The notes under the pieces: generated by a model
The model's database searches: none
What the model saw: only the letters and a program-made list of their open reading frames with translations
Told to the model about the DNA's origin: nothing
Shown here: piece after piece, positions 54,786-63,072 of the stretch
How the letters are laid out: the number at the start of each line of letters is the position of its first letter
Position numbering within the stretch: the first letter of the stretch is position 1
Made by a program: the position numbers and the translations under genes
Assembly (NCBI RefSeq): GCF_009708215.1
Contig: NZ_CP046175.1
Location: forward strand, 1-64,000
Direction of reading: 5' to 3'
Length of the DNA stretch: 64,000 nt
Origin: Occultella kanbiaonis
GTDB taxonomy: Bacteria > Actinomycetota > Actinomycetes > Actinomycetales > Beutenbergiaceae

Positions 54786-55486
54786 CGAGCGGAGCCGGGA
54801 CGGACCTCGGCGGCCTGGTCGAGTCCCTGCGCGACACCCTCATCGTGTCCTGCCAGGCCTACCCCGGGGAGCCGATGCGGGACCCTGAGGTCATGGCAAG
54901 GGTCGCCCGGGCCGCCGTGATCGGCGGGGCCGCCGCGGTGCGGGTGCAAGGGCTCGCGGACATCCGCGCGACCGTCGACGCCGTCGACGTCCCGGTGGTC
55001 GGCCTGTGGAAGGACGGCTCGGACGGTGTGTTCATCACCCCGACCCTCGAGCACGCTCGGGCCGTGGCGGACGCCGGCGCGCAGATCGTCGCCGTGGACG
55101 GCACCCGTCGCCCGCGGCCGGACGGGCGCACGCTCGCGCAGACCATCGCGGGCCTGCGGGACACCCACGACGTGCTCGTGATGGCCGACTGCGGCTCCCT
55201 CGAGGACGCCCTGGCTGCGCAGGGGGCGGGGGCGGACCTGCTCGGGACCACCTTGGCCGGGTACACCGGCGAACGGCCGAGGACGGACGGCCCGGACCTC
55301 GACCTGATCACCATGACCGCCGCCGCGTGCGAGGCGCCGGTGATCGCCGAGGGCCGCATCCACACGCCCGCAGCGGCGGCGCAGGCGCGCCGGGCCGGGG
55401 CGTTCGCCGTCTGCGTCGGCACCGCGATCACGCACCCGAGCACCATCACCGGCTGGTTCGTCGACGCCATCACCGCCGACGGGTAG
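54782..55486 (+). CDS. nanE: N-acetylmannosamine-6-phosphate 2-epimerase-like protein
   Basis: A 234-residue TIM barrel of the NanE type, which converts ManNAc-6-P to GlcNAc-6-P. Motifs: LIVSCQAYPGEPMRDPEVMA, GGAAAVRVQG, VVGLWKDG (conserved Lys), VMADCGSLEDA, GADLLGTTLAGYT and PVIAEGRIHTP (conserved Glu). The GTG 54782 overlaps the ROK stop. A sialic-acid lyase gene (NanA) is absent, so the pathway seems to enter at ManNAc. Confidence 0.88.
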   Translation: MTSGAGTDLGGLVESLRDTLIVSCQAYPGEPMRDPEVMARVARAAVIGGAAAVRVQGLADIRATVDAVDVPVVGLWKDGSDGVFITPTLEHARAVADAGAQIVAVDGTRRPRPDGRTLAQTIAGLRDTHDVLVMADCGSLEDALAAQGAGADLLGTTLAGYTGERPRTDGPDLDLITMTAAACEAPVIAEGRIHTPAAAAQARRAGAFAVCVGTAITHPSTITGWFVDAITADG

Positions 55487-55489
55487 CGT
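55484..55489 (+). promoter_or_regulatory. -10 element, leaderless start of the PHP gene
   Basis: TAGCGT lies 6 nt before the GTG at 55496, with TCGACG at 55461-55466 as a one-mismatch -35 at 17-bp spacing. It overlaps the nanE stop codon. Confidence 0.5.
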
Positions 55490-55495
55490 CGAGGC

Positions 55496-56512
55496 GTGGA
55501 TCCGATCGACGCGCTGGAACGGGTGGCGTTCCTGCTCGAGCGCGACCTCGCGGACCCCCACCGGATCCAGGCGTTCCGCCGGGCCGCGCGCCGGCTGCGT
55601 GGGCTCGAGCCGGACGAGCTCGCGACTCGGCTTGCCGCCGGCACCCTCACAGAACTGCCCGACGTCGGACCCCGCACCGCGGGCGTCGCCATGGCGGTCG
55701 CCCGCGGCGAGACGCCGGACTACCTGGCGGATCTGGAGTCCGCCGCCGGCCCGCTGGTCGACGGCGCCGCCGAGGTGCGCGGCTGGCTGCGCGGCGACCT
55801 GCACACCCACTCGGACGCCTCCGACGGGGGCAGCCCGGTCACCGAGATGGCCGTGACCGCGATCGACCTCGGGCACTCCTACTTCGCCCTGACCGACCAC
55901 TCGCCGCGCCTGACCGTGGCGCGCGGGCTGTCCCCGGACCGGCTGCGCGCCCAGATCGCGCAGGTCGCCGCGCTGAACGCCGAGCTCGCGCCGTTCCGGA
56001 TCTTCACCGGGGTGGAGGTGGACATCCTTGAGAACGGCGCGCTCGACGGCGAGCCCGACCTTCTCGACGAGGTCGACATCGTGGTCGCGAGCGTCCACTC
56101 GGCCCTGCGGATGCCGGCCGAGCAGATGACGCTGCGGATGGTCAGGGCGATCGCGAACCCGCGCGTGGACGTGCTCGGACACTGCACCGGCCGCCGGGTC
56201 ATGGGCGGGCGCGGCACCCGGCCGGAGTCCGAGTTCGATGCGGAGATCGTCTTCGAGGCGTGCCGCCGGTTCGGCGTCGCCGTGGAGATCAACTCACGCC
56301 CCGAGCGCCGGGACCCACCCACCCGGTTGCTCCGCCTCGCCGTCGAGATGGACTGCGTGTTCGCGATCGACTCCGACGCGCACGCCCCCGGCCAGCTCGA
56401 CCTGCTCGATCACGGGTGCGCCCGCGCCGCTGCCGCCGGCCTCACGCCGGACCGGATCGTGAACTCCTGGGCCGCCCCGACGCTGCTCGAATGGACCCGC
56501 GTGAACGGGTAG
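55496..56512 (+). CDS. PHP-domain phosphoesterase with helix-hairpin-helix N-terminus (PolX C-terminal-like)
   Basis: A 338-residue protein. The first 80 residues are a helical, HhH-like region (LPDVGPRTAGVAMAVARGE) like the start of DNA polymerase X, but the nucleotidyltransferase domain is missing. The PHP domain follows (about 95-320) with metal ligands in GDLHTHSDASDGG, ALTDHSP, GVEVDIL, ASVHS, LGHCTGR and IDSDAHAPG. Such proteins hydrolyse phosphoesters or DNA ends; the substrate is unknown. Confidence 0.87.
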   Translation: MDPIDALERVAFLLERDLADPHRIQAFRRAARRLRGLEPDELATRLAAGTLTELPDVGPRTAGVAMAVARGETPDYLADLESAAGPLVDGAAEVRGWLRGDLHTHSDASDGGSPVTEMAVTAIDLGHSYFALTDHSPRLTVARGLSPDRLRAQIAQVAALNAELAPFRIFTGVEVDILENGALDGEPDLLDEVDIVVASVHSALRMPAEQMTLRMVRAIANPRVDVLGHCTGRRVMGGRGTRPESEFDAEIVFEACRRFGVAVEINSRPERRDPPTRLLRLAVEMDCVFAIDSDAHAPGQLDLLDHGCARAAAAGLTPDRIVNSWAAPTLLEWTRVNG

Positions 56513-56552
56513 ATTGGGGACTTGAAGACCGACCACCACGAAGGATCCGACG

Positions 56553-56819
56553 ATGGCTGAGCGCACGGCGACGATTGGCTCGCCGGTGGGGTTGCACGCC
56601 CGCCCGGCGGCGATCTTCACCCGCGCCGCCGAGGACTCCGGCATCCAGGTGCGGATCTCCAAGAACGGATCGGTGCCCCAGGATGCGGCGAGCATCCTCG
56701 GCGTGATGACGATCGGCGCGAAGTACGGGGACACCGTCACCCTGCACGCCGAGGGTGCGCGGGCCGAACGGGTCCTCGAGGAACTGGCCGAACTCCTCTC
56801 CCGCGACCTCGACGCCTGA
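56553..56819 (+). CDS. ptsH: phosphocarrier protein HPr
   Basis: An 88-residue HPr with phospho-accepting His15 in GLHARPAA and a regulatory-type Ser47 in AASILGVMTIG. GAAGGA precedes the ATG. Either a sugar PTS or a regulatory (nitrogen-type) role is possible; no Enzyme I or EII gene lies in the window. The gene is 6 nt before the TetR gene. Confidence 0.94.
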   Translation: MAERTATIGSPVGLHARPAAIFTRAAEDSGIQVRISKNGSVPQDAASILGVMTIGAKYGDTVTLHAEGARAERVLEELAELLSRDLDA

Positions 56820-56825
56820 CCGCGG

Positions 56826-57395
56826 ATGGCGCGCCGCGAGGACGTCGACCGCCGCATCTACGCGGCGGCGATGAACCTGCTCCGCACCCATGGCCCGCTG
56901 GCCGTGACGGTCGAGGCGGTCGCCGCCGAGTCCGGCGTCGCCCGGACCACGATCTACCGGCGCCACAAGGACCGGGACGCGGTCCTCGCCGCAGCGCTCG
57001 GCGACCACATGGCGAGCCGGGTCGTCGAGCCGGGCGACGACGTCTGGCGGGACATGCGCGCCGCGGTCGAGTCCCTGATCGCCACCCTGGAGGGCGGCCC
57101 CGGCTCCGGCGTGTTCCTCGGCCTGGTGCAGAGCGGGGACCGGGACCAGGTGGAGCTCATCCGGGACAAGCTGCTGCGGCCGCGGATCGCGCTCGCGGTG
57201 GAGCGGCTGCGGGACGGCGTCGCGACCGGGCAGGTGCGCCCCGATGCGGACATCGAGGTCGCCGTCGACCTGCTCCTCGGCGCCGTGGCGGCCCGGTTCG
57301 CCCACTCGGGAACGTTTCCGCCGGGCTGGGCCGGCTCGGTCGTGTCCACCCTGCGGGTCGCGTTGCAGGCGGACCGCGACCCATCCGAAGGATGA
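56826..57395 (+). CDS. TetR-family transcriptional regulator
   Basis: A 189-residue regulator with a TetR helix-turn-helix (about 10-55; VTVEAVAAESGVARTTIYRR) and an all-helical ligand-binding domain. It directly precedes the ether-lipid-type operon, and a perfect palindrome lies between them, so it is the probable local regulator, perhaps of acyl-CoA-type ligands (inference). Confidence 0.9.
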   Translation: MARREDVDRRIYAAAMNLLRTHGPLAVTVEAVAAESGVARTTIYRRHKDRDAVLAAALGDHMASRVVEPGDDVWRDMRAAVESLIATLEGGPGSGVFLGLVQSGDRDQVELIRDKLLRPRIALAVERLRDGVATGQVRPDADIEVAVDLLLGAVAARFAHSGTFPPGWAGSVVSTLRVALQADRDPSEG

Positions 57396-57439
57396 TGTGG
57401 CACGAACTCCGGGTAAGGCCGTAGGCTCGGACCGTTAGG

Positions 57440-57458
57440 CGCTACACGGTGTGTAGCG
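57440..57458. promoter_or_regulatory. candidate TetR operator, CGCTACAC-GGT-GTGTAGCG
   Basis: Two perfect 8-bp arms separated by 3 bp, 66 nt upstream of the first operon ATG. A possible -10 TAGGCT (57422-57427) with TGGCAC (57398-57403) lies just before it, so binding would block elongation or initiation. Confidence 0.65.
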
Positions 57459-57523
57459 TTCACCCGCCCCGGGCCGACGGCGCCTGGCCGCCAGCGCAGC
57501 ACCGGGAGTGAAGGGCACACCTC

Positions 57524-58318
57524 ATGGCATTCGATATCGAACGGTTCACCCAGGACTCGATGAGGGTCAACTGGGAGGACCTCGACCTCGACAACTTCCG
57601 CGAGAACCCGCTGCCGCCGGAATCGGTGCGGACGTTGCGGTACATGTGTGACGTCGAGTACCACACGGTGTGTTACCTGCGGGACATGCTGGTCACCCGC
57701 TCCCACGGGGAGGGCGAGGTGAACGCCTTCATGACGATGTGGAACCGTGAGGAGTTCTGGCACGGGGAGGCGCTCGCGCACGTCCTCTCGCTGCATGGCG
57801 TGACGGTCAACTACGACCAGCTCAAGGACCGCCGCAAGAAGCTGGGCTGGCGGGACCGCCTCGCCCCGGTGAAGCAGTCCCTGCTCAGCAACATCGTCGG
57901 CAAGGACTTCGTGGCCGTGCACATGCTCTGGGGCGCCGCCAACGAGTGGTCCGCCGCTGCCGCGTACAAGCGCCTCGGCGTGCTCGAAGGGCACCCGTCA
58001 CTGGCCGAGCTGCTCCGGCGGATCGCCGCCCAGGAGTCGAAGCACGTTGCCTTCTACGCGACGCAGGCGAAGACCCGGCTCGCCGGCAACCCCAAGGCGC
58101 AGAAGCTGGCCCGGTTCGCCCTGAAGAACGCCTGGGCGCCGGTGGGCTCGGGAATCATGTCCGACGACGAGGTGACCCATGTGATGGGTCACCTGTTCGG
58201 TGGTACGGAGGGTCGCAAGGAGATCAACGCGATCGACCGCCACATCGGCCGACTGCCCGGCATGGAGGGCCTGACCATCTTCGCGGACGCCCTCGACGCG
58301 CGCGGCGTCGCGGCGTGA
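57524..58318 (+). CDS. ferritin-like diiron protein (acyl-ACP-desaturase-like ligand pattern)
   Basis: A 264-residue all-helical protein. Predicted diiron ligands fit the order E - ExxH - E - ExxH: Glu45 (CDVEYHTV), Glu77-x-x-His80 (REEFWHGEA), Glu141 (AANEWSAA) and Glu171-x-x-His174 (AQESKHVAFY). The same pattern is used by soluble acyl-ACP desaturases and other ferritin-like oxidases, but the helix spacing is not identical. As first gene of an ether-lipid-like operon it is a candidate oxygen-dependent desaturase or hydroxylase of a lipid intermediate. Cytoplasmic, no membrane segments. The reaction is inferred. Confidence 0.75.
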   Translation: MAFDIERFTQDSMRVNWEDLDLDNFRENPLPPESVRTLRYMCDVEYHTVCYLRDMLVTRSHGEGEVNAFMTMWNREEFWHGEALAHVLSLHGVTVNYDQLKDRRKKLGWRDRLAPVKQSLLSNIVGKDFVAVHMLWGAANEWSAAAAYKRLGVLEGHPSLAELLRRIAAQESKHVAFYATQAKTRLAGNPKAQKLARFALKNAWAPVGSGIMSDDEVTHVMGHLFGGTEGRKEINAIDRHIGRLPGMEGLTIFADALDARGVAA

Positions 58319-59235
58319 GCGGCGAGACCCGCAGGACAGGAGGCCGGGGACGCCAGGCGGGTCCGGACCACCGGGCTCGACCGGGGGCCCCCGAGGCACC
58401 GGGCGCGACCGACGACGGCGCGCGGTTGCCGTTCATGTCCGACTCGGACGGCTTCGACGTGCGCGCCTACACCCGCGATCCGCGGTCGCTGCGCCGCGGC
58501 GACCTCGACCTGGTTGCCATGCAGGGACTGCCCACGAACACCCTGCTCACCCTGCGGCACCTGCAGCAGGTGGAGCGCGGCACCCTGCGGCTGATGCGGG
58601 ACCTGCTGGTCACACCGACCCATGCCGAGTCCCGGGTCACGGCGTTCCTGACCACCTGGGCGTACGAGGAGTACTGGATCGCCGACGCCCTCGAGGCGGT
58701 GCTGGAGGGCAACAACCACACGGAGGTCGCGCACAGCACCAAGCTCGGGCGGATGCGCCGCGGCTGGGACGACCGGATCATCCCCACCGTGGACGCGATC
58801 CGGACGAACCTGCTCGGCAGCGACATCGTCGCCGGTCACATGGCCGTCGGCCTCCTGGACAGCCTCGTGGCCCGCGAGAGCTACGCCCGGGTCGGGGTGC
58901 TGGAGCCCCGCCTGGCGAGCCTGATCGACCCGATCGTGACGATCAAGGACCGGCACGTCGAGTTCTACACCGACGAGGCAGCGGACCGGCTCGCCGCCTC
59001 CGCGGGGGCGCGCCGCCTCGGCCAGCAGGCCGTGCGGTCGTGGCGCTGGCCCGGATCGCGCTACGGCGACCCCGGCTACGTCCAGCCGGTGCTGCGCTAC
59101 CTCTTCGCGGATCCGTCCGTTCGTGCGGACATCGACGCCGCCGACGCCCAGGTCGCCGCCCTGCCCGGGATGGCCGAAACGCACCCGATCCGGCGGGCCC
59201 TCGGGCGGTTCGCGTCCCGGGGAGCACGGCAGTGA
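58315..59235 (+). CDS. diverged paralog of the ferritin-like diiron protein, lacking several ligands
   Basis: Aligns over its length with the preceding protein (DLLVT, the EEYW and VGVLE regions match). Numbered from the ATG at 58435, Glu47, Glu79 and His174 are kept, but His80 is Ile82, Glu141 is Ser143 and Glu171 is Lys171. It is unlikely to bind a normal diiron centre and may be a regulatory or partner subunit. The GTG 58315 overlaps the previous stop and adds a 40-residue Arg/Gly/Pro-rich leader; the ATG at 58435 matches the paralog's N-terminus and is equally possible. Confidence 0.75.
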   Translation: MSGETRRTGGRGRQAGPDHRARPGAPEAPGATDDGARLPFMSDSDGFDVRAYTRDPRSLRRGDLDLVAMQGLPTNTLLTLRHLQQVERGTLRLMRDLLVTPTHAESRVTAFLTTWAYEEYWIADALEAVLEGNNHTEVAHSTKLGRMRRGWDDRIIPTVDAIRTNLLGSDIVAGHMAVGLLDSLVARESYARVGVLEPRLASLIDPIVTIKDRHVEFYTDEAADRLAASAGARRLGQQAVRSWRWPGSRYGDPGYVQPVLRYLFADPSVRADIDAADAQVAALPGMAETHPIRRALGRFASRGARQ

Positions 59236-59245
59236 CGACCCCGCG

Positions 59246-59251
59246 TACAGT
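59246..59251 (+). promoter_or_regulatory. -10 element, leaderless start of the acyl-CoA reductase gene
   Basis: TACAGT lies 7 nt before the GTG at 59259. A -35 is not evident. It may allow internal, additional transcription of the reductase part of the operon. Confidence 0.4.
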
Positions 59252-59258
59252 ATCCGGG

Positions 59259-61526
59259 GTGTCCGACCCTTTGAACAACGCCCACGTCCTCATCACGGGC
59301 GCCACCGGCTTCGTCGGCCAGGCCGTCCTGGAGAAGCTGCTCTCGACCTACCCCACCACCCGGATCAGCCTGCTGGTCCGGCCACGCGGCGCGCTGACCG
59401 CGCAGATGCGCGTGGACAAGCTGCTGAGGAAGCCCGTGTTCTCCGCGTGGCGCGAGCGGGTGGGGGACGACGGCGTGGCCGCCGCCGCGGGTCGTGTCAC
59501 CGTTCTGTCCGGTGACCTCGGGGACGTGCCGCCGCTCTCGGACGACATCGACGTCGTCATCCACTCCGCATCGAGCGTCTCCTTCGACATGCCGATCGAC
59601 GACGCCTTCCGCGACAACGTGGGCGGCCCGGTCTCCCTCTACACCGCGCTGCTGGAGTCCGGCTCGGACCCGCACGTGGTGCACGTCTCCACCTGCTACG
59701 TCGCCGGGCTGCGCAAGGGCGTCGCCGAGGAGCGATCCCTCGACCATGCTGTCGACCGCACCGAGGAGACGACCCGCGCGCTCGCCGCACGGGCCGAGGC
59801 CGAGGCCGCCTCGAGGCGCCCCGAGGTGCTCGGCAGGCTGCTCGAGAAGGCCCGGTCCGTACACCGCCGCGCCGGCGCCCAGGCCGTGTCCCAGGCCGCC
59901 GAGGAGGCCCGCGCCGCCTGGGTGACCGAACGGCTGCAGGACGCCGGACGTACCCGCGCCCAGTCCCTCGGCTGGCCCGACGTGTACACCTTCACCAAGG
60001 CGCTCGGGGAGCGTGTCGCGGAGGAGCTGTGGGGGCGCGAGCACCGGCTGTCCGTGGTGCGGCCCACGATCATCGAGAGCTCGCTGAGCCACCCCTACCC
60101 GGGTTGGATCGACGGCTTCAAGGTGGCCGACCCGCTGATCGCGGCGTACGGGCGCGGCATGCTGCCCGAGTTCCCCGCGCTCGCGGACACGATCCTCGAT
60201 GTCATCCCGGTCGACCACGTCGTCAACGCCATCCTGGCCGCGGCCGCCGCGCCGTCGCCGGTCGGTGAGCCGCGGTACTACCAGGTGGCCTCCGGCATCC
60301 GGAACCCGCTGCGGTTCGGCCGGATGGTCGCGATGATCCGCGAGTACTTCAGCGCCCACCCGCTGCTGGACGACGAGGGCACCACCGTGCAGGTGCCGAA
60401 CTGGACGTTCCCGAACGGGCCCGCCGTCGAGCGAAGCCTGCGCCGCCGCGAGCTCGCCGTCGACCTGGCCGACCGCGCCGTCGGCCGGCTGCCCGCGAAC
60501 GACCGCACCCGCGGCTGGATCTCCGCCGTCTTCAAGGCGAAGCGTGACCTCGGGACCCTGCGCAAGTTCACGGACCTGTACAAGCCGTACACGCAGACCG
60601 AGGTGGTCTTCGACGACGCGAACACCCGGGCGCTGCACGAGTCCCTGCCGGCGGAGCGGTGGGAGTCCCACGGCTTCGACGTCACGGCGATCGACTGGGA
60701 CTACTACATGATGGAGGTGCACGTCCCCAAGGTCCCCGGCCTGATGCGGGCCCGCGGCCGGCGCGGCGCCTCCGGGACCTCCACCAAGCGCGCCCTGCCG
60801 CAGCGCACCGACGTGCTCGCCGTGTTCGACCTGCACGGCACGGTGGCCGCGGCCAGCCTGATCGAGCACTACGTGTGGGTGGAGCTCGCCGCCAAGGGGT
60901 CCGGCCAGGCGTTGCGTGAGCTCGGTGGCATGGTGGCCAACTCCGGCACCTACCTGCAGGCCGAATGGCGAGACCGCGGCGACTTCATCCGCAGTTTCAT
61001 GCGCCGGTACGAGGGGGTCAACGAGGCCGCGCTGCGCGATGTCATCGCCCGCAAGGTGACCCCGTCCCTGCGGGCCCGCGTCCTCGCCGAGGCCACCGAA
61101 CGGATCGCGGAACACCGTGCCGCCGGCCACCGCACCGTTCTGGTCACCGGCCAGATCGACGTCTTCGTGGAACCGCTGGCGGACATGTTCGACGTGATCG
61201 TGGCCGGTCGGATGGAGAAGGACGCCGACGGACGCTGGACCGGTCACCTGGCCACGTCCCCGCTCGTGGACGAGGCCCGCGCCACGTGGCTGACCCGGTA
61301 CGCCCGGGACTCCGGCGTCGACCTCGCCGGCTCCTACGCCTACGGCGACACCTACTCGGACCGGCCCTGGCTCGAGGTGGTCGGCCACCCGAACGTCGTC
61401 AACCCCGACTCCTCGCTGTACCGGTACGCCAAGGAGAAGCGCTGGCCGGTGCACAGCTGGACCACCACCGCCGAGGGGCGGTTCTCCCCGGTCCTTCGCA
61501 GCCTCAACGGATCGGGGCGCCGGTGA
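59259..61526 (+). CDS. fatty acyl-CoA reductase fused to a C-terminal HAD-like domain
   Basis: A 755-residue two-domain protein. The N-terminal NAD(P) domain (about 8-345) has ITGATGFVG, the SDR Tyr243-x-x-x-Lys247 (VYTFTKALGE) and matches alcohol-forming fatty acyl-CoA reductases, followed by a FAR_C-like helical segment (about 350-490). Residues about 518-720 form a HAD hydrolase fold (VFDLHGTVA, VTGQI, GDTYSDRP), but the second Asp of the DxDGT nucleophile motif is His526. It supplies fatty alcohols from acyl-CoA; the HAD part may be a phosphatase or non-catalytic. GTG 59259 is preferred; the next gene overlaps its stop. Confidence 0.85.
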   Translation: MSDPLNNAHVLITGATGFVGQAVLEKLLSTYPTTRISLLVRPRGALTAQMRVDKLLRKPVFSAWRERVGDDGVAAAAGRVTVLSGDLGDVPPLSDDIDVVIHSASSVSFDMPIDDAFRDNVGGPVSLYTALLESGSDPHVVHVSTCYVAGLRKGVAEERSLDHAVDRTEETTRALAARAEAEAASRRPEVLGRLLEKARSVHRRAGAQAVSQAAEEARAAWVTERLQDAGRTRAQSLGWPDVYTFTKALGERVAEELWGREHRLSVVRPTIIESSLSHPYPGWIDGFKVADPLIAAYGRGMLPEFPALADTILDVIPVDHVVNAILAAAAAPSPVGEPRYYQVASGIRNPLRFGRMVAMIREYFSAHPLLDDEGTTVQVPNWTFPNGPAVERSLRRRELAVDLADRAVGRLPANDRTRGWISAVFKAKRDLGTLRKFTDLYKPYTQTEVVFDDANTRALHESLPAERWESHGFDVTAIDWDYYMMEVHVPKVPGLMRARGRRGASGTSTKRALPQRTDVLAVFDLHGTVAAASLIEHYVWVELAAKGSGQALRELGGMVANSGTYLQAEWRDRGDFIRSFMRRYEGVNEAALRDVIARKVTPSLRARVLAEATERIAEHRAAGHRTVLVTGQIDVFVEPLADMFDVIVAGRMEKDADGRWTGHLATSPLVDEARATWLTRYARDSGVDLAGSYAYGDTYSDRPWLEVVGHPNVVNPDSSLYRYAKEKRWPVHSWTTTAEGRFSPVLRSLNGSGRR

Positions 61527-62323
61527 CGTCCGCGGCCGGCGAACGGTCGCCGCTGACCGGGACCGCCATGGTCACCGGCGGCACGTCCGGTATCGGCCTC
61601 GCGTTCGCCCGTGGTCTCGCGGGCAGGGGACTGGACCTGGTGCTGGTCGCTCGTGACGCGGCGCGGCTCGAGTCCACGGCGGCCGACCTGCGGCACGAGT
61701 TCGGGGTCGCGGTCGAGACCCTGACGGCGGACCTCGCCGAGCCCGACGGCGTCGCGGTGGCCGTGGCCCGGCTGACCCGCCCCGAGACGCCGGTGACCGT
61801 GCTCGTCAACAACGCCGGGCACGGCGTGCACACGCCGCTGATCAGCGAGGACCCCAGCCCGCACCTGCAGGCGATCGACCTGATGGTCAGCGGGGTGCTC
61901 GTCCTCGGCGGAGCTGCCGGACGGGCCATGTCCGAGCGTGGCAGCGGCCTCATCATCAACGTGGCCTCGGTGGCCGGCCTGATCCCGATGGGCTCCTACT
62001 CGGCGATCAAGGCCTGGGTCAACGCCTACTCCGAAGGGCTCGGCATCGAGCTCTCCGGCACGGGTGTCCGGGTGATGACGCTGCTGCCCGGTTGGGTGCG
62101 CACGGAGTTCCACGAGCGCGCCGCGATCCGCACGAACTCGATCCCCTCGGTACTGTGGCTTGATGCGGATCGACTGGTCGCCGACTGCCTCGCCGACGTG
62201 GACCGCGGCCGGACCAGGTCGGTGCCGTCGCGGCGGTTCAAGGCCCTCGCCTGGGGAGCTCGGCACGCACCGCGACCGTTGGTGAACAGGGCCGCCGCCC
62301 TGATCAAGAAGGGACGCAGATGA
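61523..62323 (+). CDS. short-chain dehydrogenase/reductase
   Basis: A 266-residue classical SDR: VTGGTSGIGLAFARG, NNAGHG, INVASVAG and SYSAIKAWVN with the Ser-Tyr-x-x-x-Lys catalytic set. The final 30 residues are basic and hydrophobic (GARHAPRPLVNRAAALIKKG), as in membrane-associated lipid SDRs. Good candidate for the acyl/alkyl-DHAP reductase step (inference). The GTG start overlaps the FAR stop by 4 nt, and its own end overlaps the acyltransferase start. Confidence 0.88.
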   Translation: MTSAAGERSPLTGTAMVTGGTSGIGLAFARGLAGRGLDLVLVARDAARLESTAADLRHEFGVAVETLTADLAEPDGVAVAVARLTRPETPVTVLVNNAGHGVHTPLISEDPSPHLQAIDLMVSGVLVLGGAAGRAMSERGSGLIINVASVAGLIPMGSYSAIKAWVNAYSEGLGIELSGTGVRVMTLLPGWVRTEFHERAAIRTNSIPSVLWLDADRLVADCLADVDRGRTRSVPSRRFKALAWGARHAPRPLVNRAAALIKKGRR

Positions 62324-63072
62324 GCGCACAGCGTAGGACCGCCCGGTACCACCGCGCGTGGCACCGCTGGCTGCGTTACGTCGCCCAGCGGCTGATCATG
62401 CGGCCCGTGATCTTCGCGAACACCCGGGTGACCGTCGAGGGGGAACGGCACCTCGCCGGCATCGACGGACCGTTCATCCTGGTCGCCAACCACTCCAGCC
62501 ACCTGGACGCACCGCTGTGCATGACCGCGCTGCCGTACCGGGTCACGAAGAACCTCGCCACGGCGACGGCGGCGGACTACTTCTACAGGCAGAAGTGGCG
62601 CAGCACGCTGACCTCCTTCTTCTTCAACTCCTACCCCGTCGAACGGGGCAGCAACCGCGGCAAGGGCGCCGGGATGTCAGTGTCCCTGCTGCGCCAGGGC
62701 GTGCCGCTGTTGATCTTCCCGGAGGGCACCCGGTCCCGGACCGGCGAGATGGCCGCGTTCAAGCCCGGCGCCGCGGCGCTCGCCCGGTCCCTGCACGTGC
62801 CGCTGATCCCGGTGGCGCTGGTCGGCGCGTACGACGCGATGCCGGTGGGCGCCGCGTGGCCCAAGCCGGGCCGGATGCCCGTGAAGGTGATCGTCGGAAA
62901 GCCCGTCCGGGCCCGCGCCGGCGAGAGCCTGCCGGACCTGAACGCGCGCCTCACGGCGCGGGTGCGCGCCATGCACACCATGCAGACCTCGTACGTCCTC
63001 GTCACCGATGACGACCGAGCCACCAAAGCGCCGGAGACCGACCTCGGCCAGGCACAGGAGGATGTTTCATGA
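62320..63072 (+). CDS. 1-acyl-sn-glycerol-3-phosphate acyltransferase (PlsC-like)
   Basis: Acylates the sn-2 position of lysophosphatidic acid or its alkyl analogue. The 250-residue protein has NHSSHLD (NHx4D), PVERGSNRG, FPEGTRSRTG and VPLIPVALVG, the four PlsC motifs, and an N-terminal hydrophobic/basic region for membrane contact. The ATG overlaps the SDR stop by 4 nt and its stop overlaps the next ATG. In this operon it probably acts on alkyl-glycerol-3-phosphate. Confidence 0.92.
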   Translation: MSAQRRTARYHRAWHRWLRYVAQRLIMRPVIFANTRVTVEGERHLAGIDGPFILVANHSSHLDAPLCMTALPYRVTKNLATATAADYFYRQKWRSTLTSFFFNSYPVERGSNRGKGAGMSVSLLRQGVPLLIFPEGTRSRTGEMAAFKPGAAALARSLHVPLIPVALVGAYDAMPVGAAWPKPGRMPVKVIVGKPVRARAGESLPDLNARLTARVRAMHTMQTSYVLVTDDDRATKAPETDLGQAQEDVS

